Part shown: piece after piece, positions 1 to 5,256 of the stretch
How positions within the stretch are numbered: position 1 is the stretch's first letter
How the letters are laid out: each line of letters opens with the position of its first letter
NCBI GenBank assembly: GCA_013152195.1
Contig: JAADGU010000044.1
Span: 1-5,948, forward strand
Reading direction: 5' to 3'
Source: Nitrospirota bacterium
GTDB lineage: Bacteria; Nitrospirota; Thermodesulfovibrionia; Thermodesulfovibrionales; JdFR-85
Length of the DNA stretch: 5,948 nucleotides
The notes under the pieces: generated by a model
What the model was told of the DNA's origin: nothing
The model's input: only the letters and a program-made list of their open reading frames with translations
Database searches by the model: none
Program-made: the position numbers and the translations under genes

Positions 1-2
1 CA

Positions 3-80
3 ACAGGGGTTCAGCCAAAAGTTGAATATCCCGTACTGCCTGCTCCTACAGCAGACACGCCGAGACCAAAACTGGATTAA
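3..80 (+). CDS. Possible 3' end of an upstream gene (partial)
   Basis: An open frame enters from the left edge and ends at TAA 78-80, giving 25 residues rich in proline (ending PTADTPRPKLD). A Pro/Thr-rich, charged tail of this kind is common at the C-terminus of exported or multidomain proteins, but no family can be recognised from so little. Twenty-five open codons can arise by chance, so this is only a candidate. I see no clear terminator hairpin between it and the promoter of the next gene. Confidence 0.3.
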   Translation, partial: TGVQPKVEYPVLPAPTADTPRPKLD

Positions 81-145
81 CCTGAAACAGAGTCTGTACA
101 AAAATGACAGTAAAAAAACAATAACCAACAGATAGAAATATTTAA

Positions 146-174
146 TTGAAGCTTGAAGACTTCTATGCTACAAT
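146..174 (+). promoter_or_regulatory. Sigma70-type promoter of the oxygen-defence operon
   Basis: A -35 box TTGAAG (146-151) and a -10 box TACAAT (169-174) are separated by exactly 17 bases, with an A/T-rich stretch upstream (about 131-147). Transcription would start near 181, leaving a leader of about 30 bases before the fprA ATG at 212. The -35 region holds a tandem TTGAAGC-TTGAAGA (146-159), which could be a regulator site, but I recognise no PerR, Fur or OxyR operator. The call rests on box quality, spacing and position only. Confidence 0.6.
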
Positions 175-211
175 GGGCTTATCAAAAATCTGAAATGGAG
201 GAGTTTACAAA

Positions 212-1429
212 ATGAAGGCTGTTGAGATTAAACCGGACATCTACTGGGTCGGAGCCATCGACTGGGCAGTAAGGGACTTTCATGGCTATGTAACCCCAAA
301 CGGAACAACTTACAATAACTATCTGATTCTCGACTCTGAGGTTACTCTGGTCGATACTGTAAAGCATGACTTTGCCGATATCGGGATAGGCAATATCAGG
401 GAACTGACAGAACCGTCAAAAATCAGGAACATTGTTATCAACCATATAGAGAACGACCACTTAACTGCGCTTGGCAGGGTGATGGAGCTGGCCCCTGAAG
501 CCACCATCTATATAACAGACCGCGGCAAAAAGGGGATGGACAGGTTCTTTGATACCTCAAAATGGAATATAAAGATTGTAAAGACCGGCGATGAGCTCAA
601 GACCGGAAAGTACACCCTTCAGTTCATTGAAACGCCGATGCTGCACTGGCCGGACTCCATGATGACCTATGTAAAAGAGGCAAAGCTCCTTATCTCACAG
701 GATGCCTTTGGTCAGCACCTCGCATCAACTGCAAGGTTTGATGATGATTTTATCGATTGCGCCTCTCACACAGAGCTTGAAACCTCTGTAATCGATTACT
801 ATGCAAACATCCTGATGCCCTTTGGCACACTTATAAAGTCAAAGATTGCACAGATCCAGAAGCTTGGGCTGGAGATTGACATGATTGCCCCTGACCATGG
901 GATTATCTGGAGAAAAGACCCGCTGAAAGTAATCCGGATGTATCTCGAGATGGCAGAAGGCAAGGCAGACCTCAGGGTGGCTATAATTTACGATACCATG
1001 TGGCACAGCACAGAGCAGATGACACTGCCCATCACGCAGGGTATTATGGACGAGGGAGTTGACTGCAAGGTTATCAAGTTGAGGGCCACACCGATGAGTG
1101 TTGCCATAAAGGAATTCTGGATGTCGAGAGGTTGTCTTGTGGGTTCGCCCACATTGAACAATGAGGCATTCCCGTCTGTTGCTGAATTCATCTATCATCT
1201 CAGGGGTTTGAGACCAAAAAACAGGATTACAGGTGCCTTCGGAAGTTATGGATGGGGCGGTGGTGCGGTAAAGTGGATTTACAGTGAACTTCAGAACATG
1301 AAGCTTGAAACCATGGACCCGGGGATAGAGATACTTTACAGACCGTCAAAAGAGGATGAAGAAAAATGCTACGACTTTGGCCGTGACTTTGCCCGAAGGG
1401 TAAAAGAATACCACAAAAACTACGAGTAA
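212..1429 (+). CDS. fprA: Flavodiiron protein (A-type flavoprotein, O2 reductase)
   Basis: Cytoplasmic flavodiiron protein of 405 residues, the usual length for the two-domain class. Residues 1-250 form the metallo-beta-lactamase-like diiron domain. All family ligands are visible: H78, E80 and D82 (then H83) in the HxExDH motif, H145 in LHWPDS, D164 in SQDAFG, and H229 in APDHG. Residues 254-400 form the flavodoxin domain that binds FMN, with the phosphate-loop region YDTMWHSTEQM (260-270), GSPTLNN (311-317) and GSYGWGGGA (344-352). Family knowledge: these enzymes take electrons from rubredoxin and reduce O2 to water, some also reducing NO to N2O; the sequence does not decide between them. 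GGAGGAG (197-203) lies 8 bases before the ATG, which fixes the start. It is the first gene of the operon, 16 bases ahead of rubredoxin. No fused rubredoxin or flavin reductase domain is present. Confidence 0.95.
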   Translation: MKAVEIKPDIYWVGAIDWAVRDFHGYVTPNGTTYNNYLILDSEVTLVDTVKHDFADIGIGNIRELTEPSKIRNIVINHIENDHLTALGRVMELAPEATIYITDRGKKGMDRFFDTSKWNIKIVKTGDELKTGKYTLQFIETPMLHWPDSMMTYVKEAKLLISQDAFGQHLASTARFDDDFIDCASHTELETSVIDYYANILMPFGTLIKSKIAQIQKLGLEIDMIAPDHGIIWRKDPLKVIRMYLEMAEGKADLRVAIIYDTMWHSTEQMTLPITQGIMDEGVDCKVIKLRATPMSVAIKEFWMSRGCLVGSPTLNNEAFPSVAEFIYHLRGLRPKNRITGAFGSYGWGGGAVKWIYSELQNMKLETMDPGIEILYRPSKEDEEKCYDFGRDFARRVKEYHKNYE

Positions 1430-1445
1430 GAGGAGGGACATCCAT

Positions 1446-1568
1446 ATGTACAAATGCAGTGTGTGCGGTTATATTTACGATGATGCAAAAGAGGAAGTGC
1501 CATTTTCAGAGCTGCCCGATGACTGGGCATGCCCTGTATGCAATGCACCCAACCAAAGAGGCCTTTGA
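1446..1568 (+). CDS. rub: Rubredoxin, short-loop type, with a 3' frameshift
   Basis: Small FeS4 electron carrier, the usual donor to flavodiiron protein and superoxide reductase, both encoded beside it. As read it is 40 residues. The iron ligands are all present: C4 and C7 (CSVCGYIYD) and C29 and C32 (ELPDDWACPVC). Two things are odd. First, the loop between YDD and VPF lacks about eight residues found in ordinary 52-54 residue rubredoxins (the GD...GI.PGT segment), as in the 45-residue rubredoxin I recall from Desulfovibrio desulfuricans 27774. Second, the C-terminus reads NQRGL and stops at 1566-1568, while the next frame from 1555 reads KEAFEPV and stops at 1576-1578, the classic rubredoxin ending. 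One surplus base near 1546-1554 explains this; the repaired protein would have 43 residues and end at 1578. AGGAGGG (1431-1437) precedes the ATG. Confidence 0.88.
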   Translation: MYKCSVCGYIYDDAKEEVPFSELPDDWACPVCNAPNQRGL

Positions 1569-1608
1569 GCCGGTCTAAAGACAGTATTAATACGAGGAGG
1601 CACAAGCA

Positions 1609-1971
1609 ATGTCGGAAAAAAGCTTTTTTTGCGGAATAAACAGGCCCCAGGACCCTGCAAACATGACAGACCTGGAAAAGAAACATACGCCGGTGATCGA
1701 TTGTCCTGATACGGTAAAATCAGGTGAACCCTTCCGGGTTAGCATCAAGGTTGGCGAGATGCCACACGTGATGGATGAAGGACATCACATACAGTGGATC
1801 GATGTATATTCCGGTGAGAATTTTAATGCAAGGATTGACCTGACCCCTGTATTTACAAGGCCGGAGATAACCGTGACACTCCTGAAGGGAGGCAAACACA
1901 GAACATCAACGTTAAGGATTATTGAAAGGTGCAATCTTCACGCGGACAGTGGGAGGCAACAAAGGAGATAA
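1609..1971 (+). CDS. sor: Superoxide reductase (class II, neelaredoxin-like), 3' frameshift
   Basis: Reduces superoxide to hydrogen peroxide at a mononuclear Fe(His)4(Cys) site, normally with electrons from rubredoxin. As read it has 120 residues and no N-terminal desulforedoxin domain, so it is the single-iron class. The predicted ligands are H26 in EKKHTPVI (with K25, whose equivalent is catalytic in the family), H53 and H59 in PHVMDEGHHIQWI, and C108 and H111 in CNLH. Directly after CNLH the frame goes wrong: as read it continues ADSGRQQRR, but from 1944 another frame reads GQWEATKEITITE and stops at 1983-1985. That is the normal CNLHG.WEA ending. An extra CG dinucleotide near 1941-1944, or one lost base, accounts for it. 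GAGGAGG (1594-1600) precedes the ATG. All ligands lie before the break, so even the as-read product could bind iron. Confidence 0.88.
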   Translation: MSEKSFFCGINRPQDPANMTDLEKKHTPVIDCPDTVKSGEPFRVSIKVGEMPHVMDEGHHIQWIDVYSGENFNARIDLTPVFTRPEITVTLLKGGKHRTSTLRIIERCNLHADSGRQQRR

Positions 1972-2006
1972 CCATCACTGAATAAGAAAACCGGAGGGAA
2001 CAAACC

Positions 2007-2618
2007 ATGGAAGAGGTGTGCTGTTGTTTAAAGGTCGGACAGGATGTGCCGGATTTCAGCATTGAAACCTATGAACCGTCAAAGGGGGATTTCGGAGAGA
2101 TCAGCCTCGAGACACAAAAGGCTGACAGGAAGTGGACAATCCTCTTCTTTTATCCGGCAGACTTTACCTTTGTCTGAGCTACAGAGTTTGCTGCTCTGGC
2201 AGAGCAGTACGAAAGATTCAGCAAGATGGGGGCTGAGGTAATTACCGTCAGCACAGACACAAAGTTTGTGCATCTTGCATGGCAAAGAGAAGAGAAGATG
2301 CTGGAGAATGTCAGGTATCCAATGGGCTCGGACCCAACTGGAAACCTGTCGAGGCTGTTTGGTGTATATGATGAAGAGACCGGACTTGCACTAAGGGGGA
2401 CTTTTATAATCAGTCCCGGGGGAAAGCTCCTTAATTCCGAGATCAATTTCTATAACCTGGGCAGAAACATCGACGAGTTGATGCGGAAATTCAAGGCGAA
2501 TTTACACCTTGCAAAGCATACAAACGAAGGTTGTCCATCGAAATGGAAGGACGAAGGGGACAAGACACTTACACCATCAGCAAAGCTGGTTGGTAAGGTC
2601 TATGAGGCATTAAAATAA
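2007..2618 (+). CDS. prxU: Selenocysteine-containing peroxiredoxin (in-frame TGA at 2175-2177)
   Basis: Thiol or selenol peroxidase of the AhpC/Prx1 group, reducing H2O2 and organic hydroperoxides. The reading frame from ATG 2007 is open to TAA 2616-2618 (203 residues) except for one TGA at codon 57. That codon lies in FFYPADFTFV-U-ATEFAALAEQY, exactly where the peroxidatic cysteine sits in FTFVCPTE of ordinary family members. Conserved sequence continues uninterrupted in frame: VSTDTKFVHLAW, YPMGSDPTG, LRGTFII (with R131) and NEGCPSKW, whose C176 is the probable resolving residue. A SECIS-like hairpin follows the TGA. GGAGGG (1993-1998) lies 8 bases before the ATG. A gene finder treating TGA as stop would call only 2226-2618 and lose the active site. 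Also odd are three adjacent cysteines, C5-C7. Sec peroxiredoxins are known (PrxU of Eubacterium acidaminophilum). A TGC or TGT to TGA sequencing error is the alternative, but less likely given the hairpin. Confidence 0.88.
2178..2209 (+). promoter_or_regulatory. Bacterial SECIS-like hairpin downstream of the Sec codon
   Basis: Starting three bases after the TGA region, bases 2189-2197 pair with 2201-2209. There are nine pairs, seven of them an uninterrupted perfect stem (CTGCTCT with AGAGCAG), one G-U wobble at 2190/2208 and a closing T-A. The apical loop is GGC (2198-2200). The loop begins 20 bases after the TGA (2175-2177), within the window of roughly 16-37 bases I recall for bacterial SECIS elements, and starts with G as that consensus asks. 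It would bind SelB and direct Sec insertion. The loop is small; opening the top U-A pair would give five bases. The element lies inside the coding region and encodes AALAEQY. Confidence 0.72.
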
Positions 2619-2631
2619 GGAGGGAACCAAA

Positions 2632-2760
2632 ATGGCGGTTAGAAGCGTAGGAGAAAAGTACAAGTGCAATGTATGCGGCAATGAGGTTGTGGTTACAAAG
2701 GTCGGGGGCGGAGAACTGGTCTGCTGTGGCCAGCCCATGGAATTGACTGAAGAAGGATAG
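2632..2760 (+). CDS. Desulforedoxin (free-standing rubredoxin-like iron protein)
   Basis: A 42-residue protein, MAVRSVGEKYKCNVCGNEVV..., with C12 and C15 (CNVCG) and the adjacent pair C31 and C32 (CCGQPM). This CxxC...CC pattern is diagnostic of desulforedoxin, a small Fe(Cys)4 protein that dimerises in Desulfovibrio gigas (36 residues there). The same fold forms the N-terminal domain of class I desulfoferrodoxin. Here it is separate from superoxide reductase, with prxU between them. It probably acts as an electron carrier to superoxide reductase or another operon product; that is inference from context. AAGGAGGG (2617-2624) overlaps the end of prxU and lies 7 bases before the ATG. It is too short for many gene finders. 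Confidence 0.9.
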   Translation: MAVRSVGEKYKCNVCGNEVVVTKVGGGELVCCGQPMELTEEG

Positions 2761-3334
2761 AGCGAGGAAAGTCATTACAATTCTTGGAAGTCCGAGGACA
2801 GAAGGAAATACCGAACTCCTGCTGAGAGAGAGCATAAGGGCAATTGAAGAAGAGGGTCACTCGGTGATCCTCTTCAGGCCCTCACAAATGGAGCTCTCAC
2901 CCTGTCTTAGCTGTGGTGCCTGTGAAGAGACCGGGGAGTGTGTAATAAGTGACGATATGGACGATGTCTACAGCGCAATCCGTGAAGGAGACCGTTTTAT
3001 TCTCGCCTCCCCTATATTCTTCTTTGGCCTTACTGCACAGGTCAAGGCCCTTATCGACAGATGCCAGTCCTTCTGGTGTGAGAAATACCTGCTTAAAAGA
3101 CCAGTCCCTGAAAAACCCTTCGGCAGAAAAGGATTGCTTCTGATGGTTGGAGGCATGAAAAAAGAGGCCGGGTTCAGATGCGGTGACGCCACAACAACCG
3201 CCTTTTTCAGGAGTATCAGTGTCCCTGAGCACGAAACCCTCTTTTATCCCGGCATCGACGCCAAAGGTGCTATCAAAAAACACCCCACGGCCCTGAAAGA
3301 GGCTTATGAGGCAGCAAAGAGGTTAGTTTACTGA
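2747..3334 (+). CDS. Iron-sulfur flavoprotein (flavodoxin-like fold), start codon unclear
   Basis: FMN-binding protein of the NADPH-dependent FMN reductase / iron-sulfur flavoprotein (Isf) family. The frame is open from CTG 2747 to TGA 3332-3334 (195 codons). Counting from there: KVITILGSPRTEGNTELL (8-25) is the FMN-phosphate loop. Cysteines C53, C56, C59 and C65 form the compact Cx2Cx2Cx5C motif (CLSCGACEETGEC) that binds a 4Fe-4S cluster in Isf proteins. SPIFFFGLTAQVKALIDR follows the flavodoxin pattern. No ATG, GTG or TTG precedes the GSPR motif in frame; the first is GTG 2864, which would delete the FMN loop. Homologues of this type normally begin M(R)KVITILGSPR, placing the start at GCG 2762-2764, one base from GTG. 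A base error, or use of CTG 2747 or ATT 2774, are the options. Isf proteins pass electrons and some reduce O2 or H2O2, which suits this operon. Confidence 0.8.
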   Translation: MKKDRARKVITILGSPRTEGNTELLLRESIRAIEEEGHSVILFRPSQMELSPCLSCGACEETGECVISDDMDDVYSAIREGDRFILASPIFFFGLTAQVKALIDRCQSFWCEKYLLKRPVPEKPFGRKGLLLMVGGMKKEAGFRCGDATTTAFFRSISVPEHETLFYPGIDAKGAIKKHPTALKEAYEAAKRLVY

Positions 3335-3355
3335 GGTCCGATCATAAAGCCGACT

Positions 3356-4138
3356 TCAGCAGCTTGTCAGGTCATATTTCTCCAGGAAACCATCAGGAAT
3401 ATCAGAATGTTTTCTTCCTGACAGACCAAAATAGTATAAAGGCTTACCATCCATCGACATTCTGTGACGGTAGCGTTCCAAATGGTAAATATCCAGATAC
3501 TTTGAAAATATCAGTTCCCGAATCATTCGTGAAAATCCCGATGTGTCCGTATGATCTAAAAAAGTCTCCTTGATATTAAAAGCAATCCATCCTTTACTCT
3601 GGATAAGGTTGAAAGCTGTAATAAAAGCCTTGGGCGGAATATCACCAAAACCAAGAGCTGCAACTGTTGTCAGGCAGTCCGGCATCCACGAAGCTATTTC
3701 ATCATGGAGATCTTCATTAAGATTACAGAAATCTGCAACATAATATGCGTCATAAACCCCTAACCTATCCCTTTCCGCTGCCTGTTGTGCTTCATCAATG
3801 ATATCCACTCCAATTAACCTTGAAACACCATGCTTTTTTAATGCTTCTCCCATCATTCCATTGCCTGCGCCAAGATCCAAAACCCGCAATTCGCTAAGGT
3901 TGTATTCAGATTGACTAAGGCTGTGCTTCAGGATTTCCGATATCTTTGCAGGAGATTGACATTTCAATCGCTCATAGAATAGTTGTTCATACAGGTCCGG
4001 CTTATTATAGATGACATCATAATCATGAAAACGGACCTTCTTCTTTCCTGCAGGCTCAATTAAATAAAAGAATGCTTCATCCTGTTCAAGGTTTTCCGTT
4101 TCTCTTTTGGGAAACTGAATTCTGTAACGTTTTTTCAT
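3356..4138 (-). CDS. Class I SAM-dependent methyltransferase, target unknown
   Basis: A 260-residue protein with a Rossmann methyltransferase core. Motif I is VLDLGAGNGMMGEAL (86-100), the glycine-rich SAM loop. The acidic residue after strand 2 is D112 in LIGVDII, and VADFCNL (134-140) fits the next SAM contact. An N-terminal segment of about 80 residues (including HDYDVIYNKPDLYEQLFYERL) precedes the core and resembles extensions of small-molecule methyltransferases; I cannot name the substrate. The start is ATG 4138-4136, with GAGGAAAA two bases upstream on the - strand. The gene converges on the operon, with 21 bases between the two stop codons. Base composition differs: 60-base samples at 3541-3600 and 3781-3840 hold 20 and 22 G+C, against 34 in 2881-2940. 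This suggests a separate origin. No functional link to its neighbours is visible. Confidence 0.85.
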   Translation of the reverse strand: MKKRYRIQFPKRETENLEQDEAFFYLIEPAGKKKVRFHDYDVIYNKPDLYEQLFYERLKCQSPAKISEILKHSLSQSEYNLSELRVLDLGAGNGMMGEALKKHGVSRLIGVDIIDEAQQAAERDRLGVYDAYYVADFCNLNEDLHDEIASWMPDCLTTVAALGFGDIPPKAFITAFNLIQSKGWIAFNIKETFLDHTDTSGFSRMIRELIFSKYLDIYHLERYRHRMSMDGKPLYYFGLSGRKHSDIPDGFLEKYDLTSC

Positions 4139-4439
4139 TATTTTCCTCTTCTACAATAGTAATTTTAGACATAAAACATACAGGATAGCCAACAACGAAG
4201 CACCTAATAAGACAGTGACAAAAGAGCTCAGGAAACAACAGGGAATCCAGTGCTGACGCGTGGCAGTCGTTGTGTTCATCCTGAAGAGAAAAGAGATCAC
4301 ACCATAAATCTCAATCTTTTCGATATAAAGTTTACCAGACCGAGCCAGCAATTAACAACTCTTCTGTTGGTCTTCGGTAATTATTCAAAGGAGAGGACGT
4401 GACAAAAACATCCCTACAACCGGGAATTCATGGTATAAA

Positions 4440-4496
4440 AATCTGTCACTGCGAGTGAAATGAAGCAATCTAACGGCATTACAGATTCACCGTGAA
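4440..4496. repeat. Dispersed-repeat-like segment with nested inverted repeats
   Basis: AATCTGT (4440-4446) is inverted as ACAGATT (4481-4487). Inside lies a short TCAC/GTGA pair (4447-4450 with 4455-4458), followed by the palindrome TTCAC-C-GTGAA (4486-4496). The run CACTGCGAGTGAAATGAAGC and the following AATCT resemble a degenerate copy of the TCATTGCGAG...GAAGCAATCT repeat that I recall as widespread in Desulfobacterota and Nitrospirota genomes. Only one copy is in the window, so its repeat status cannot be shown here. Confidence 0.4.
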
Positions 4497-4551
4497 GTGT
4501 GAAGTATTGTGGCCTCCATATCCACTTTCAGGGGAATACCAGAGGAGAAGA

Positions 4552-4576
4552 TAAAAAAATCGATGCGTCACACTCG
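4552..4576 (-). terminator. Possible Rho-independent terminator of the coaD-queE unit
   Basis: On the - strand, 32 bases past the queE stop, CGA-G-TGT/GCA-TCG (4576-4561) can form a six-pair stem with one bulged G and a GAC loop, followed by A and seven T residues (4559-4553). Position and T-run fit a terminator. The stem is short and contains one G-U pair, so the call is tentative. Confidence 0.35.
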
Positions 4577-4607
4577 GGACAGGTGCGGTGGAGATTAAAA
4601 CAAAGGC

Positions 4608-5255
4608 TTAAACTCCTCTCCTGTCGCCAAATACGTATTTATGTAACTGAAGGTTTAATCTCACGTTCAGGTGGTCCTCAATTATCCATTCAACAAGGAC
4701 CTCGGGGGAAAGAAGTTCAAAGGAAGGGGAAAGGAGGATATTTCTATCCATGAGCCCGAATTTCTCGATCACACCCTTTGTCCAGAGATAGTCAGCCCTG
4801 TCTGCAATCACAAACTTTATCTCGTCATGTGGCCTGAGTATCTCAAGGTTTCCATAGAACATCTCCTCTGCCATTCCGCTGCCCGGTGTCTTTATATCAA
4901 GGATTGCCACTGCACGGCTGTCTATGAGATCAATCTTCATTGAACCATTCGTCTCTACCAGCACGCTGAAACCCTCATCACAAAGACTCTTTATAAGGGC
5001 CGGGGTCCCTTTTTGCAGCAAGGGCTCACCTCCGGTAATCTCAACCAGCCCTACCCCGGAGTCTCTTGCCCCGGACAGGATATCCTCTATAGCCATCTCT
5101 TTACCCTCAGAATAGGCATAGGTGGTATCGCAACAATGACACCGGAGATTACACCCTGTCAGTCTAACAAAAAAACAGGGCTGCCCGGCATAACTCGACT
5201 CACCCTGTATACTGACAAAGGTCTCACATATCTTAAGTCTTACACCATCATCCAT
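4608..5255 (-). CDS. queE: 7-carboxy-7-deazaguanine synthase (QueE), radical SAM
   Basis: Radical SAM enzyme that converts 6-carboxy-tetrahydropterin to 7-carboxy-7-deazaguanine in the preQ0/queuosine pathway. It is 215 residues, normal for the family. The N-terminal SIQGESSYAGQPCFFVRLTG (15-34) is the typical QueE opening and substrate region. C35, C39 and C42 (Cx3Cx2C) bind the 4Fe-4S cluster. GGEPLL (75-80) contacts SAM, and LQLHKYVFGDRRGV at the end matches the family's HKY(I/V)...RGV close. One oddity is C41, where most relatives have Trp (CxWCDT), giving CHCCDT. ATG 5255 lies one base after the coaD stop, so translation is probably coupled; no strong binding site is seen. Other queuosine genes are not in this window. 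Confidence 0.93.
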   Translation of the reverse strand: MDDGVRLKICETFVSIQGESSYAGQPCFFVRLTGCNLRCHCCDTTYAYSEGKEMAIEDILSGARDSGVGLVEITGGEPLLQKGTPALIKSLCDEGFSVLVETNGSMKIDLIDSRAVAILDIKTPGSGMAEEMFYGNLEILRPHDEIKFVIADRADYLWTKGVIEKFGLMDRNILLSPSFELLSPEVLVEWIIEDHLNVRLNLQLHKYVFGDRRGV

Positions 5256-5256
5256 A

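Larger units (their letters stand above)
4139..4607. other. Gene-poor stretch with repeat-like DNA and a doubtful small membrane ORF
   Basis: These 469 bases between the methyltransferase and queE hold no convincing gene. On the - strand a frame from TTG 4351 (or ATG 4279) to TAG 4151 could encode 66 (or 42) residues ending in one hydrophobic helix, FLSSFVTVLLGASLLAILYV. It stops 12 bases before the methyltransferase ATG, but I see no good ribosome binding site and no homology. GGGAATCCAG near 4231 echoes the repeat downstream of 5800. 4440-4496 carries a second repeat-like segment, and 4552-4576 a possible terminator. Confidence 0.5.

Noticed and set aside
88..98. ACAGAGTCTGT as a terminator after the leftmost partial gene
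   Set aside because: The palindrome has a one-base centre, cannot form a stable loop, and is followed by A residues, not a T run.
839..1198. 119-residue - strand open frame inside fprA
   Set aside because: It is the antisense shadow of a highly conserved coding region, with low-complexity, Cys/His-rich translation and no family resemblance.
1566..1568. Second Sec codon at the TGA ending rubredoxin
   Set aside because: Readthrough gives no rubredoxin-like sequence, whereas the next frame gives the canonical KEAFEPV ending. A frameshift explains it better.
1584..1593. Palindrome GTATTAATAC before superoxide reductase as an operator or internal promoter
   Set aside because: It is a single 10-base AT-rich palindrome just before a ribosome binding site, with no second copy or known regulator match; chance is enough.
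2226..2618. Separate short peroxiredoxin starting at ATG 2226
   Set aside because: This start would omit the catalytic position and the conserved FYPADFTFV strand, which lie upstream in the same frame. The Sec reading with the ribosome binding site at 1993 explains the whole gene.
2897..3283. 128-residue - strand open frame opposite the iron-sulfur flavoprotein
   Set aside because: It overlaps a gene with clear motifs on the + strand and shows no domain of its own.
2864..3334. GTG 2864 as the true start of the iron-sulfur flavoprotein
   Set aside because: It would remove the first strand and the GSPRTEGNT FMN loop, which are plainly encoded in frame upstream.
4499..4943. Two + strand open frames of 84 and 90 residues over the queE end
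   Set aside because: Both are antisense to well-conserved queE sequence for most of their length and have no convincing ribosome binding site.
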